A stretch of DNA of 64,000 bases, from contig QHNH01000008.1 of the NCBI GenBank assembly GCA_003218375.1, positions 186,001-250,000 of the forward strand, in the 5' to 3' direction. This document shows positions 34,305 to 44,257 of this stretch, one piece after another. The stretch is from Verrucomicrobiota bacterium (lineage in GTDB: Bacteria > Verrucomicrobiota > Verrucomicrobiia > Chthoniobacterales > UBA10450). Under the pieces are notes generated by a model. The model was given only the letters and a program-made list of their open reading frames with translations. It was not told the origin of the DNA and ran no database searches. The position numbers and the translations under genes are program-made. Within the stretch, counting starts at the first letter, position 1. The number at the start of each line of letters is the position of its first letter.

Positions 34305-35376
34305 GTGGGAACACGGCGACATCGTACGGATGGGGTTTCTTTCGCCGGAGCTTTTTGGCGGCGAGCATCATCGTTATCCGTTCGAAACCGACGCTGAAGG
34401 TTTTCGGAATCCGGCCGTGCGCGAGCCGATCGACGTTGCCTCTCTGGGCGACTCGTTCGTCGAGGCGATGACTTCGCCACGCGAAGAATCGTGGCCGGCA
34501 CGGCTTGAACAGATCACCGGAAAGAAGGTGCAAAACTACGGCACATCGTCCTTCGGCCCGCAACAGGAGCTCTATGTTTTGCAGGACTACGCGATCCGGC
34601 ATCAACCGCGCGAAATCGTGCTCGGTTATTTTGCCGGCAACGACCTGTTCGATGCCGAGCGTTTCGACAATTGGGAACACGGTGGCGACAAACCCGGTGA
34701 AGAACCTACTGGCTGGCGTTTGCGGAAAAAATATCGACGCTACGAGACGCTCTATCTGGCGACGCTGGCTCGCATCGCGTTGCCGTCTTCGCGTCCACTT
34801 CAAGAAAAGAATTTGCCGGGGACGCCACGCGATAGTTTGGCCCGCGCCCGTTTCGATCGCGGCGCCTACGAAATTCCAACTGCATTCGGAATCCCGCTGC
34901 GATTTGCGTTCATGCCGCCCTACCTGCAAAAGCTCGCCAGCTCCCGCATTGAAATCGAGCGAAGCCGTGGATGGGAGCTGGTCCGCGGCGCGCTGCTGAA
35001 GATGCGCGAGACGTGCGCCGAACATGGGAGCCGCCTGACGGTCGTGTTCATTCCTTCGAAGGACGAAGTTTACTGGCCGCTGGTTGAGCGGTCATTAGGC
35101 CAGGAAGAATTGCAGCGCTCTCTCGATTTCGTCAGCACCTACAATCACATGCCGCTTCGGGCCGCGGACATCCGCGCCAATCGGCTCGCGCAAAACGAGC
35201 TGATACGCGAGTTCTGCGCCGCCGCCGGCATCTCCTTTCTCGATCTTACCCCGGCCCTCGAACAAGCCGCGGCTTCCGGACGCCCGGTCTATTTCCCAGA
35301 TGACGCCCATTGGAACGCCGCCGGCCACGAGATCGCCGCGCAGGAGCTCGCCAAATTTCTCGCCCGCCAGCCGTGA
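34276..35376 (+). CDS. SGNH/GDSL-like hydrolase domain (C-terminal half of split gene)
   Basis: A 366-residue frame whose only start candidate is a TTG (34276) in the middle of what reads as continuous family sequence (LRPNLKTY). It contains the SGNH block I-like VASLGDSFVEAMTSP, a block with VLGYFAGNDLFD holding the Asn, and the C-terminal FPDDAHWNAAGHEIAAQELA with the D-x2-H catalytic pair. SGNH proteins in EPS loci (AlgX/AlgJ-like) add or remove O-acetyl groups in the periplasm, but without the upstream membrane half it would stay cytoplasmic. The two halves overlap by 29 bases in different frames. Confidence 0.75.
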   Translation: MRPNLKTYCEWEHGDIVRMGFLSPELFGGEHHRYPFETDAEGFRNPAVREPIDVASLGDSFVEAMTSPREESWPARLEQITGKKVQNYGTSSFGPQQELYVLQDYAIRHQPREIVLGYFAGNDLFDAERFDNWEHGGDKPGEEPTGWRLRKKYRRYETLYLATLARIALPSSRPLQEKNLPGTPRDSLARARFDRGAYEIPTAFGIPLRFAFMPPYLQKLASSRIEIERSRGWELVRGALLKMRETCAEHGSRLTVVFIPSKDEVYWPLVERSLGQEELQRSLDFVSTYNHMPLRAADIRANRLAQNELIREFCAAAGISFLDLTPALEQAAASGRPVYFPDDAHWNAAGHEIAAQELAKFLARQP

Positions 35377-37589
35377 ACATTCTTGGCATCTCGGCCTTCT
35401 ATCATGACAGCGCCGCCTGTCTCGTGCGCGATGGCGAGATCATTGCTGCCGCGCAGGAAGAACGTTTCTCCCGAAAGAAACACGATGCCGGATTTCCGGG
35501 AAAAGCGGTCGATTATTGCCTGCGCGAAGCCGGTCTCGCCGACGCGGCGCAGCTCGATCTCGTCGCGTTTTATGAAAAACCGTTTCTGAAATTCGAGCGG
35601 CTCCTCTCCACCTACCTGGCGTGCGCGCCGCGCGGCCTGCCCACCTTCCTCAAGGCGATGCCGGTCTGGATGAAAGAGAAGATCTGGCTCAAGGCGGACA
35701 TTCGCGAAGAGCTGCGCTTCGAAGGACCGTTCATTTTCCCCGAGCACCACGAATCCCATGCCGCCTCCGCGTTTTTTCCGTCGCCGTTCGAACGCGCCGC
35801 TGTCCTCACCATCGATGGCGTCGGCGAATGGACCACCACAAGTGTGGGACGGGGCGAGGGGAACGAAGTTGAGCTTCTGGAGGAGTTGCACTTCCCGCAC
35901 TCGTTAGGTCTGCTCTATTCCGCCTTCACCTACTACCTCGGGTTCCGGGTTAACTCCGGCGAATACAAAGTCATGGGTCTGGCCCCCTACGGCGAGCCGA
36001 GGTTCCGTGATCTGATTCTTTCCGAATTGATCGATCTGAAGCCGGACGGCTCCTTCCGGCTCAATCTTCGTTACTTCGATTTCATGGCCGGTCTCAGGAT
36101 GACCAATCGCGCTTTCGATAAGTTATTGGGCGGCCCGCCGCGGAAACCTGAAGCGGAACTCACCCAGCGCCACGTGGACCTATCTCGCTCGGTCCAGGCC
36201 GTCACTGAAGAAGTGATGTTGCGGATGGCGCGTCACGCGCACCAACTGACCGGCGAACGCCACCTTTGCCTCGCCGGCGGCGTCGCGCTCAATTGCGTTG
36301 GCAACGGACGTATTCTGCGCGAAGGCCCGTTCGAAAAGATTTGGATCCAACCCGCGCCCGGCGATGCCGGCGGTGCGTTAGGCGCCGCTCTCCTGGGCTG
36401 GCACCATTATCACGAGAAGCCGCGACAGATCCGGGGCGAACGAGACGCGCAAGGCGGCTCATTTCTCGGCCCGTCCTACGATGCCGCGACGTTCCTGGAA
36501 CAACACACGATCCCCCACACTGCGATGAACGACGACGAATTACCGTCACGCGTCGCCGAGTTACTCGAGCAAGGAAAAGTTATCGGCTGGTTCCAGGGCC
36601 GGATGGAGTTTGGCCCGCGCGCCCTTGGCAACCGTTCGATTCTTGGCGATCCACGCCGGTTGGACATGCAACAGAAGCTGAATCTGAAAATCAAATTTCG
36701 CGAAGGCTTCCGACCCTTCGCACCAGCCATCCTGGAAGAGCGTGTGAGCGATTGTTTCGAACTGAAGAATACTAGTCCATACATGTTGCTGGTCGCGCCG
36801 GTGAAAGAAACCCTGCGGCTAAACGGAGAAGGCGAAGAACCATCCGATATGATCACCAGGCTTAAGCAACGGCGTTCGACCCTGCCGGCGATCACGCACG
36901 TCGATTATTCCGCGCGCGTTCAAACGGTTTCGGCCGTCACTAACCCGAGCTTCTATGGACTGCTCACGGCGTTCGAGCAACGAACAGGTTGCCCAGTCCT
37001 CGTTAATACCTCCTTCAACGTTCGCGGCGAACCGCCCGTGTGCACGCCAGAAGACGCCTACCGTTGTTTCATGAAAACGGAGATGGACTATCTCGTTGTT
37101 GGCAATTGTCTCGTCGACAAAGCAGCAGCCTCAAGGAGCGGCGCTTTTCCAATCGCCGACGCAAAAAAACCGGTGATTTGGAAATCGCCGCTTCTTGATG
37201 AAGAACTCGACTGCTCTGTTCCTGCGCTGCGCCGTTTTGCTTTCACGATCGGCACCGTCCTGGTCTTGTTAGGCAGCTTTATGCTCTGGGGTCATCGAAC
37301 CGCCGGCTGGCCTTTGCTTTCCCTGGCTTTTCTGTTGCTAATTATCTCAATCCTGGTGCCAGCATCGCTTCGTTTCGTTTACCGTCCCTGGATGATGCTC
37401 GCCCTATTGCTCGGCAGCATCGCCAGCAGAGTTCTGCTCACCCTTGCCTTCTTTGTGGTGATAACACCGATCGGTCTTTTGCAACGCTTCTGCGGAAAAC
37501 GCGCGCTTGAATTTGGTTTCAAAAGCAGCGAGACCAATTATTGGCAGCGCCGAACTGCCGGGCCGAGCGATTACGAAAAACAGTTTTAG
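35373..37589 (+). CDS. carbamoyltransferase fused to SxtJ-like membrane domain
   Basis: A 738-residue protein. Residues 1-586 are a NodU/CmcH-type carbamoyltransferase: VNILGISAFYHDSAA, FPEHHESHAASAFF with the metal histidines, LTIDGVGEWTT, LAGGVALNCVGNG, and the YrdC-like end with TGCPVLVNTSFNVRGEPP. These enzymes make O-carbamoyl groups on sugars from carbamoyl phosphate and ATP. Residues about 609-738 are an SxtJ-like membrane domain (LRRFAFTIGTVLVLLGSF). The join, residues 587-608, is encoded by a palindromic repeat at 37131-37198. In relatives these are separate adjacent genes. The GTG at 35373 overlaps the previous stop and fits the family start. Confidence 0.88.
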   Translation: MNILGISAFYHDSAACLVRDGEIIAAAQEERFSRKKHDAGFPGKAVDYCLREAGLADAAQLDLVAFYEKPFLKFERLLSTYLACAPRGLPTFLKAMPVWMKEKIWLKADIREELRFEGPFIFPEHHESHAASAFFPSPFERAAVLTIDGVGEWTTTSVGRGEGNEVELLEELHFPHSLGLLYSAFTYYLGFRVNSGEYKVMGLAPYGEPRFRDLILSELIDLKPDGSFRLNLRYFDFMAGLRMTNRAFDKLLGGPPRKPEAELTQRHVDLSRSVQAVTEEVMLRMARHAHQLTGERHLCLAGGVALNCVGNGRILREGPFEKIWIQPAPGDAGGALGAALLGWHHYHEKPRQIRGERDAQGGSFLGPSYDAATFLEQHTIPHTAMNDDELPSRVAELLEQGKVIGWFQGRMEFGPRALGNRSILGDPRRLDMQQKLNLKIKFREGFRPFAPAILEERVSDCFELKNTSPYMLLVAPVKETLRLNGEGEEPSDMITRLKQRRSTLPAITHVDYSARVQTVSAVTNPSFYGLLTAFEQRTGCPVLVNTSFNVRGEPPVCTPEDAYRCFMKTEMDYLVVGNCLVDKAAASRSGAFPIADAKKPVIWKSPLLDEELDCSVPALRRFAFTIGTVLVLLGSFMLWGHRTAGWPLLSLAFLLLIISILVPASLRFVYRPWMMLALLLGSIASRVLLTLAFFVVITPIGLLQRFCGKRALEFGFKSSETNYWQRRTAGPSDYEKQF
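37131..37198. repeat. palindromic repeat (TCAAGGAGCGGCG family) at the carbamoyltransferase-SxtJ junction
   Basis: A 68-base copy with left end TCAAGGAGCGGCG and right end CGCCGCTTCTTGA, the same ends as the copy at 33581-33675. It is read through in frame and encodes the linker ASRSGAFPIADAKKPVIWK between two normally separate proteins. An in-frame GTG at 37173 inside it could also restart translation for the SxtJ part. Confidence 0.75.
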
Positions 37590-37751
37590 ATGAGCGGCAA
37601 AATTTCCATCCTGCGAGAATTCTGGAGCTTCCTCCGCGTCCGCAAAAAGTGGTGGCTTGCGCCGATCGTCATCCTGCTTCTCACTCTCGGATTGATCCTT
37701 GTCCTGACCGAAGGCTCCGCCCTCGCGCCGTTCATTTACAGTTTGTTCTAG
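37590..37751 (+). CDS. small DUF5989-like membrane protein
   Basis: A 53-residue protein starting one base after the carbamoyltransferase stop (TAG then ATG). It begins MSGKISILREFWSFLRVRKK and continues into a single membrane segment (APIVILLLTLGLILVL), then TEGSALAPFIYSLF. This is the exact pattern of DUF5989 proteins that follow SxtJ in carbamoyltransferase cassettes, which supports the annotation of the neighbours. Its function is unknown; it is probably a small membrane partner of SxtJ. Confidence 0.85.
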   Translation: MSGKISILREFWSFLRVRKKWWLAPIVILLLTLGLILVLTEGSALAPFIYSLF

Positions 37752-37842
37752 GTTCCAGGGATTCTGATCCCAAAGTGTTTCTAAGTGTTCCCAAAGTGAT
37801 CGGCTCGCGCTGATCGATGCCTTCGATTATTGAGGTCCCCTC

Positions 37843-40800
37843 ATGAACTCTGGTCCCCGTATTCCTCTCGGTCATTTCGGCAAATGTATTTTGGCTTTCG
37901 TGGGTGCAATCCACCTCTCTGTGGCTGCCATCGACGCCGGCCAGCCGGAAGCGCCGGTTAATGCCTTTGGAGTGGTCGTGCGGGATGCCGCTGGTTCACC
38001 TGTCAACTACTCGCGCTCGGACCTTACCAAAATGGAGAGTGAGAGCCTTGTCCGAAACGCCGCCAGCCCGGAAATTGCCGACAGCCCCACCGCGCCCCAG
38101 GGTTTTATCCCGTCGGCCCCTGGAGGAGCGGCGCCTTTTTGGCAATACGCCATCTTTGGTTCGGGCATCGGGGCGAGCAATATCGTGGTGGCGCCTGCTG
38201 CGGGCGGACTTCCCCCGCAAATAATCATCGGCGGTAACTCGAAGAATGACTTTGGGGGCGACGATTTCTGGCAGGTCATCCAGCGCAGCTCCACCACTGG
38301 CAATTACGATCAGCTTTTCGTTAGCCCAATTTATTCTGCGGTCATTAAGCGGATCGCCCTGGGTAATGTGACTGGCGATTCTCAACCGGAGATAGTTGTG
38401 ATGTTGGCCGATGGCCGCATTTATCTCTACGATTTCGCCACAAAGGCGGAGCTGGGCTACATCTCCACTGGCCTTACGGGCCTCGAAGGCCTGAGCGTTA
38501 CCGATCTTAATGGCGACGGCGTCGCCGAATTGATCGTCACTACCGCAAATGATCTGTTCGTTTTCAGCGGCAACGGCGTTCTCCTGTGGCAACTAGCCGG
38601 CGCCGGTGGCTTGGATGTTGTGGCCGGCCAGATGGATTTGGATCCAGCGATCGAAATCGCGACGACGAAAGGTGTCGTCACGGATTCAGTTACCCACACT
38701 GCCCAGTGGACCCGCAGCGGCGGGTTCGGAGCGCGTTTGAAGCTGGCGCCGATCGCGGGGGCGAGTTATCAGCAACTCATCGCGGCCGACGCCTGGTATA
38801 CCGTGTATGCTTACGATGTCGCGACCCAGCTTCCCCGATGGTCAATCTCTACGCCACAGGATATAGGGGCCATTCAAGTCGCCGATGTCGACAACGACGG
38901 CGTCCCGGAGCTGCTGATCGGCGACGGCCAGTGGGGCAAGGTTCGAGTTTACGATCTGAACACCCAGGCAAAAAAATGGGAAGCGAACAATCCCGAGCAC
39001 GGCATTACCAACATCGCGGTCGCGGATGTCGACAATGACGGAGTGCCGGATCTTATTTGGGGCGCCGGCTGGACTTCCACGGGAGCTGACTATTTATATG
39101 TGGCGAGCACGACCGACACGCACACCATCAAGTGGCAAAGTGTCGATCTCGAAGGACCGTTCCTTGGGCCGTTAATCGGGGATCTCGATGGCGACGGAAA
39201 GCCTGAGTTAGTCATTTGCTCGACAAAGTCCGCTTCCGGTTACGCTGGCGCGCGCATTCTTGTGTTCGACCTGGCGACCCTGGCGTTGCGGGGGATTTCC
39301 ACAGCCTCCAACAGCTCCTTTACCGGCGTGCATGACTTGAAATTGCGCGACTTGGAAGGCGATGGACGCGCCGAAATCATAATCGCCACCGACCGCGGCT
39401 ATGATGGTGCGATCGAGGTTTACGGTTTCGACTCTTCGAATGCCTTCACGTTGAAGTGGACTAACCCGACCCGCCCTTCCGGCTCACCCTTTAATTTCGT
39501 CGACATCGCCGACCTCGATGGCAACGGCACGGCGGAAATCATCGCCGGCAATAGCGTCGCCACCACCGGTTCGGAGGGCGTGTTTGTTTATGTCTTCGAT
39601 TATCCATCGACGGCGGCGCCTTGGCGTTCAGTCAAAATGGCCAGCGGTTTCGCGTCGGTGGCCGGTTTGGTCGTGGCCGATCTCGACGGCAACGGCAGCA
39701 AGGAGATCGCCGCGCTGGTCTCCACCGGCGACCTTTACACGTTCGATGGACCTACCCGGCAATTGAAAAGCCTGAAGCAGCAGACCGGCGCCAAGTTGAT
39801 TGCCGAGGGTCGCAGTCCCGCAGGCCTGATCCTCGCGGATAGCGCCGGGGCGGGGCATTTCTGGCAGTATGGGGCAAACACTTATACGGAAAGCTTCGCT
39901 CGTCAGCTCGGATCCACGGCGCTCGATGGACTTACGGTTTCTTCCGATGGCGGGTTGTGGATCGGGACCGGCGGCGCCCTTAGATTGCGCCAGTCTCCGA
40001 ACTATCGCGGGGTGGCGTGGCAGAGTCCAGTGGTGGGAGCCGGCTTCGGACGTTTTGTTGCGACGGACATTTCCAACGGTCAAAACCACGTCTTCAGTTC
40101 CGCGCGTCACGCTGTCGCCGGCTTCGCCTTCCAGGCGACGACTCCAACGCCGGAGACGGTTCTCGGAAACATCTCCACCCGGCTTCGGGTGGAAACAGGC
40201 GACAACGTTCTCATCGGTGGATTTATTGTCAGCGGGGCGGAACCGAAGAAGGTGATCGTGCGTGCCATCGGACCTTCCTTAGGCGCTCTCGGCGTCGCCG
40301 AACCGCTCGCTAATCCGACTCTCGAGCTGTATGGCCCGAATGGAATTATTGCTTCCAATGATGACTGGATTAATTCGCCCAATAAACAGGCGATCATCGA
40401 TAGCACGGTCGCGCCGACGAACGATCTGGAGTCCGCGATCGTCGCGACGCTCCCGGCGAATAACACCGGCTACACCGCCATTGTCCGTGGTGTGAACAAC
40501 GGCATCGGCACCGGAGTAGTGGAAGTCTACGACCTCGACACACAGGTTGATGCGAAGATGGCTAACATCTCCACGCGTGGCCGAGTCCAGAGTGGAGACA
40601 ACGTGCTGATTGCCGGGACGATTGTCGTTGGTCCCACCCCGCGCAAAGTAATCGTCCGCGCGATTGGGCCTTCGTTAAACGTGTCAGGGAAGCTTAGTGA
40701 TCCGACCCTGGAATTGCGGGATGGCAATGGCGCCTTGATCGAAGCGAACGATAACTGGCAGCAGAGCCCGAACAAACAAGCGATCATTGACAGCACCATT

Positions 40801-40935
40801 CCGCCAAGTCACCCGCTTGAAGCCGCCATCGTCCAGACATTACCGGGAAACAACGCTTCCTACACTGCGGTCGTCCGCGGAGCGAACGGCGCCACCGGTA
40901 TCGCCGTGGTCGAAATGTACGCGCTCGATAAGTAA
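37843..40935 (+). CDS. large secreted FG-GAP/VCBS repeat protein with two C-terminal modules
   Basis: A 1030-residue exported protein (signal segment about 14-30). From about 130 to 720 it carries beta-propeller-type FG-GAP repeats, each with a calcium-binding loop such as VTDLNGDGVAELIV, VADVDNDGVPELLIGDG and IGDLDGDGKPELVI. From about 772 to the end are two copies of a ~130-residue module starting NISTR-x-RV-x-TGDNVLIGG and ending in a VE-x-YDLD/YALD strand, also found in the DUF1800 protein at 56417. Integrin-like propellers bind ligands at the cell surface, so this is probably an adhesin or matrix protein. It has no PEP-CTERM tail. Confidence 0.8.
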   Translation: MNSGPRIPLGHFGKCILAFVGAIHLSVAAIDAGQPEAPVNAFGVVVRDAAGSPVNYSRSDLTKMESESLVRNAASPEIADSPTAPQGFIPSAPGGAAPFWQYAIFGSGIGASNIVVAPAAGGLPPQIIIGGNSKNDFGGDDFWQVIQRSSTTGNYDQLFVSPIYSAVIKRIALGNVTGDSQPEIVVMLADGRIYLYDFATKAELGYISTGLTGLEGLSVTDLNGDGVAELIVTTANDLFVFSGNGVLLWQLAGAGGLDVVAGQMDLDPAIEIATTKGVVTDSVTHTAQWTRSGGFGARLKLAPIAGASYQQLIAADAWYTVYAYDVATQLPRWSISTPQDIGAIQVADVDNDGVPELLIGDGQWGKVRVYDLNTQAKKWEANNPEHGITNIAVADVDNDGVPDLIWGAGWTSTGADYLYVASTTDTHTIKWQSVDLEGPFLGPLIGDLDGDGKPELVICSTKSASGYAGARILVFDLATLALRGISTASNSSFTGVHDLKLRDLEGDGRAEIIIATDRGYDGAIEVYGFDSSNAFTLKWTNPTRPSGSPFNFVDIADLDGNGTAEIIAGNSVATTGSEGVFVYVFDYPSTAAPWRSVKMASGFASVAGLVVADLDGNGSKEIAALVSTGDLYTFDGPTRQLKSLKQQTGAKLIAEGRSPAGLILADSAGAGHFWQYGANTYTESFARQLGSTALDGLTVSSDGGLWIGTGGALRLRQSPNYRGVAWQSPVVGAGFGRFVATDISNGQNHVFSSARHAVAGFAFQATTPTPETVLGNISTRLRVETGDNVLIGGFIVSGAEPKKVIVRAIGPSLGALGVAEPLANPTLELYGPNGIIASNDDWINSPNKQAIIDSTVAPTNDLESAIVATLPANNTGYTAIVRGVNNGIGTGVVEVYDLDTQVDAKMANISTRGRVQSGDNVLIAGTIVVGPTPRKVIVRAIGPSLNVSGKLSDPTLELRDGNGALIEANDNWQQSPNKQAIIDSTIPPSHPLEAAIVQTLPGNNASYTAVVRGANGATGIAVVEMYALDK

Positions 40936-40953
40936 GATCGAGAAGTCAGAGGG

Positions 40954-43734
40954 CTATTTCGCCAAGGCGGCCTGGGCGGCGGCTAATCGAGCGATGGGGA
41001 CGCGGAAGGGGCTGCAACTGACGTAGTTTAACCCGAGGCGGTGACAGAACTTCACGCTCTCGGGATCGCCGCCGTGTTCGCCGCAGATGCCGAGCTTGAG
41101 ATTCGGGCGGCTCTTCCGCCCTTTCTCGACGGCGATTTGCATGAGCTGGCCAACGCCGGTCTGGTCGAGTGAGGAGAACGGGTTCTTCTTGAAGATCTCG
41201 TTCTCGACGTAAGGCATGAGGAAGTTCCCCATGTCGTCCCGGCTGATGCCGAGCGCCATCTGGGTGAGATCGTTCGTGCCGAAGCTGAAAAACTCGGCGC
41301 TCTCGGCGATTTGATCGGCGGTGAGCGCGCCGCGCGGTACTTCGATCATCGTGCCGACCAGGTAATCGAACTTCACTTTCTTCTCCGACATCACCTGCGT
41401 CGCGACGCGATGGACGATCTCGGCCTGGAGATCGAATTCCTTTTTGAAACCGACCAGCGGGATCATGATCTCGGGTTTTACTTTGATCTTCTGCTTCGCG
41501 ACATCGGCCGCGGCTTCGAAGACGGCGCGGGCCTGCATCTCGGTGATTTCCGGATAGGCGATCCCAAGGCGGCAACCGCGATGGCCTAGCATCGGGTTGA
41601 ATTCGTGCAGCTGTTTCACGCGATGCGCGATCGCTTCGGCGCTCACGCCGATTTTCTTGCCGAGCGCGGCCTGAGCTTCCAAGTCGTGCGGCAGGAACTC
41701 GTGGAGCGGGGGATCGAGAAAGCGGATTGTTGCTGGATAACCCTTGAGCGCCTTGAAGATCCCGGCGAAATCACCGCGCTGATACGGAAGAAGTTTTGCG
41801 AGCGCGGCTTTTCGATCATTCACGTTGTCCGCCAGGATCATTTCCCGCATCGCGTCGATCCGATCGCCCTCGAAAAACATGTGCTCGGTGCGGGTGAGCC
41901 CGATGCCGACCGCACCAAAGGCGAGTGCGTTCTCGGTCTGCTCCGGGTTGTCGGCATTACAACGGACCGCGAGGCGCGTGGCTTGCGAGCACCATTTCAT
42001 CAGTTGGTTGAATGCCCTGAACTTCTCGGTCTTCTGCGCGGACTTGTCGCCGTGAAGCGTGCCGGTGATGATTTCGCTCGGCGCGGTGGCGAGCTGGCCG
42101 GCGTAAACCGTCCCGCTGGTCCCATCGATGGAGAGAAAATCGTAACCTTCACGAAACGTCTGACCGTCAACGGAAACCGTCTTCTTCCCGTAATCGATCT
42201 GTAACGCCGATGCGCCGCAGATGCAGACCTTGCCCATCTGCCGCGCGACCAGCGCCGCGTGCGACGAGACGCCGCCTCGCGCGGTGAGAATACCTTCCGC
42301 CGCGATCATCCCGCGCAAATCTTCCGGGCTCGTCTCGTTGCGGACGAGCAGCACCTTTTCTCCCTTTTCGGCCGCGGTCGCCGCGCGATCGGCATTCAAA
42401 TAAATTCTGCCGGAGGCAGCCCCTGGTCCCGCCGGAAGTCCGGTCGCGATCGCTTTCGCCTTTTTCACTTCCGCCACATCGAAGATCGGCGCGAGAAGCT
42501 GGTCGAGCTGGTCCGCGGGATTGCGCATCACCACGGTCTTCCAGTCGATGAGCTTCTCCTTGAACATGTCCATCGAGAACTTCAGCGCGGCGGCGGCGGT
42601 CCGTTTGCCGTTCCGGGTCTGGAGCATGAAGAGCTTCCCGTCCTGGATCGTGAACTCGACGTCCTGCACGTCCTTGAAATGTTTCTCGAGCGTCGCGCGG
42701 ACCTTGAGCAATTCCGCGTAGCACTTCGGCATTACCTTCTCCAGCTCGATCACCGGCTGCGGCGTCCGCACTCCGGCCACGACATCTTCGCCCTGCGCGT
42801 TGATCAGGAATTCGCCATAAAATTCGTTCGCGCCGTTGGCCGGGTTCCGCGTGAACGCCACCCCGGAGCCGGAGTTCGCGCCGGTGTTGCCATAGACCAT
42901 CGCCTGCACATTCACGGCCGTGCCCCATTCCTCGGGGATGTTGTATTTCCGCCGATACACAATCGCGCGATCGTTCATCCAGGATCCGAAGACGGCGCCG
43001 ACCGAGCCCTTGAGCTGGTCCCACGGATCGTTCGGGAACGCCTGGCCGGTGCGATCTTTCACCAGCTTTTTGAAACGCACGACCAGCTCCTGGTAATCGG
43101 CGGCGGTGAGCTTCGAGTCGTCGATGTTGTGCTGGCCGTAACGCTCGTCCTTGAAATGCTCGATCACCGATTCAAACGGATCGTGGTCCTCGCCCTCGCG
43201 CTTTTGCACGCCCATGACCACGTCGCCATACATCTGGATAAAACGGCGGTAGCAATCCCACGCAAACCGCTCGTTTTTCGTCGCCCGGACGAGCGCTTTC
43301 ACCGTCTCGTCGTTCAGACCCAGATTCAGGATCGTGTCCATCATGCCGGGCATGGAATCCCGCGCACCGGAACGGACCGCGACCAGCAGCGGCATTTTTT
43401 CCGTGTCGCCGAACTTCGTCCCCATGATCCGTTCCATGTTGGCGATGCTCTTCGCTATCTCGCCTTGGAGCGACGGCGGGTAGGTGCGCTTGTGCGCGTA
43501 GAAATAAGTGCAGACCTCCGTCGTGATCGTGAACCCGGGCGGCACTGGCAGGCTGATGCGCGTCATCTCCGCGAGATTCGCGCCTTTGCCGCCCAGGAGC
43601 GGCTTCATGCCTCCATCGCCGTCCGCTTTTCCGTCGCCGAAATTATAGACGTAACGCGCACGCTTCGATTTCCGGGAGACGGCTTTCGCCTTTGCTTGAG
43701 GAACTTTTCTGGAAATCTTTTTTTTCGTGGCCAT
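40954..43734 (-). CDS. ppdK: pyruvate, phosphate dikinase
   Basis: A 926-residue enzyme converting pyruvate, ATP and phosphate to phosphoenolpyruvate, AMP and pyrophosphate, reversibly. An N-terminal ATP-grasp domain ([12 protein letters not shown] at about 45; [20 protein letters not shown]) is followed by the phosphohistidine domain with [15 protein letters not shown] (catalytic His about 491). The C-terminal PEP-binding barrel has [10 protein letters not shown] and the [10 protein letters not shown] catalytic Cys loop. The ATG at 43734 ([10 protein letters not shown]) was chosen over a start 20 codons upstream. It adds a short basic tail not needed for catalysis. It stands alone between the repeat protein and the PUR-domain gene. 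Confidence 0.96.
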   Translation of the reverse strand: MATKKKISRKVPQAKAKAVSRKSKRARYVYNFGDGKADGDGGMKPLLGGKGANLAEMTRISLPVPPGFTITTEVCTYFYAHKRTYPPSLQGEIAKSIANMERIMGTKFGDTEKMPLLVAVRSGARDSMPGMMDTILNLGLNDETVKALVRATKNERFAWDCYRRFIQMYGDVVMGVQKREGEDHDPFESVIEHFKDERYGQHNIDDSKLTAADYQELVVRFKKLVKDRTGQAFPNDPWDQLKGSVGAVFGSWMNDRAIVYRRKYNIPEEWGTAVNVQAMVYGNTGANSGSGVAFTRNPANGANEFYGEFLINAQGEDVVAGVRTPQPVIELEKVMPKCYAELLKVRATLEKHFKDVQDVEFTIQDGKLFMLQTRNGKRTAAAALKFSMDMFKEKLIDWKTVVMRNPADQLDQLLAPIFDVAEVKKAKAIATGLPAGPGAASGRIYLNADRAATAAEKGEKVLLVRNETSPEDLRGMIAAEGILTARGGVSSHAALVARQMGKVCICGASALQIDYGKKTVSVDGQTFREGYDFLSIDGTSGTVYAGQLATAPSEIITGTLHGDKSAQKTEKFRAFNQLMKWCSQATRLAVRCNADNPEQTENALAFGAVGIGLTRTEHMFFEGDRIDAMREMILADNVNDRKAALAKLLPYQRGDFAGIFKALKGYPATIRFLDPPLHEFLPHDLEAQAALGKKIGVSAEAIAHRVKQLHEFNPMLGHRGCRLGIAYPEITEMQARAVFEAAADVAKQKIKVKPEIMIPLVGFKKEFDLQAEIVHRVATQVMSEKKVKFDYLVGTMIEVPRGALTADQIAESAEFFSFGTNDLTQMALGISRDDMGNFLMPYVENEIFKKNPFSSLDQTGVGQLMQIAVEKGRKSRPNLKLGICGEHGGDPESVKFCHRLGLNYVSCSPFRVPIARLAAAQAALAK

Positions 43735-43835
43735 GGCAGAGTGAAGATCGACGAACGCGGCGGGAACGAACGCCAAGCTAAATCCGCCGCTCAAGGTGTC
43801 AACGCACGCGAGCCTTACGCGGCGGACACCGATGA

Positions 43836-44048
43836 TTAGTTGACCGCGGCGCTGCGGCTGGCGTCAAGGACCTGACCGATCGCGGCCGTGAAGTCGCTCA
43901 CGCCGGTGCTCGGCACGATAATCGTGTTCCGACGCCCGTGCGCTTCCTCGGTAATACGCAGGAACTTTCCGCGATCGTTCTCCCGAAACTCTACGTGAAA
44001 ACGCTTGCGCTCGATCTGGAACTCTTTCGCGTCGATGATGCTGTCCAT
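43836..44048 (-). CDS. PUR-alpha family (DUF3276-like) nucleic-acid-binding protein
   Basis: A 70-residue protein from the ATG at 44048 (a TTG at 44096 would give 86). The single PUR repeat is recognisable: [27 protein letters not shown] and [17 protein letters not shown] form the expected four strands and helix. Such proteins bind single-stranded DNA or RNA as dimers. It is a small free-standing gene upstream of a palindromic repeat. Its cellular role in this phylum is not established. Confidence 0.75.
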   Translation of the reverse strand: MDSIIDAKEFQIERKRFHVEFRENDRGKFLRITEEAHGRRNTIIVPSTGVSDFTAAIGQVLDASRSAAVN

Positions 44049-44121
44049 ATCGAAAACGGAGGAGTCTAGGGGTATTGGCTCCCCGAGGGGAAGCAAATTC
44101 TGTTAGGCCGCGGCCTCAGTC

Positions 44122-44229
44122 CCGGAACATAGGCTTCCAGCCTGTGCGCCCAGCGAAGTTCTACTTCGCTGAAGAAGAACAACGGACATAATGTCCGTTG
44201 GGCGCACAGGCCGGAGGCCTATGTTCCGG
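44122..44229. repeat. multi-hairpin palindromic repeat (CGGAACATAG family), copy 1
   Basis: Outer arms CCGGAACATAGGC and its complement GCCTATGTTCCGG enclose paired CTGTGCGCCCA/TGGGCGCACAG segments and two inner hairpins, AGCGAAG-CTTCGCT at 44152-44170 and AACGGACAT-ATGTCCGTT at 44181-44199. Small GGC-GCC hairpins sit in each arm. The whole folds into a cruciform with several arms. A second copy with compensating base changes lies at 46515-46620, so this is a conserved structured element. Confidence 0.85.
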
Positions 44230-44257
44230 CGTAAAAGGCCTCTCCACATCGGGTGCT

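Noticed and set aside
37752-37842. Short direct repeats of TCCCAAAGTG before the FG-GAP gene
   Set aside because: Two copies in about 30 bases were noticed, but the repeat is too short and isolated to call an element.
42259-43839. Antisense frame of about 526 codons over ppdK
   Set aside because: ppdK motifs are intact on the minus strand. The opposite translation is Arg/His-rich with no domain.
44122-44229. tRNA-like cloverleaf
   Set aside because: The multi-arm fold superficially resembles a tRNA, but there is no T-loop consensus, anticodon arm of the right size or CCA, and the copy at 46515 shows it is a dispersed repeat.
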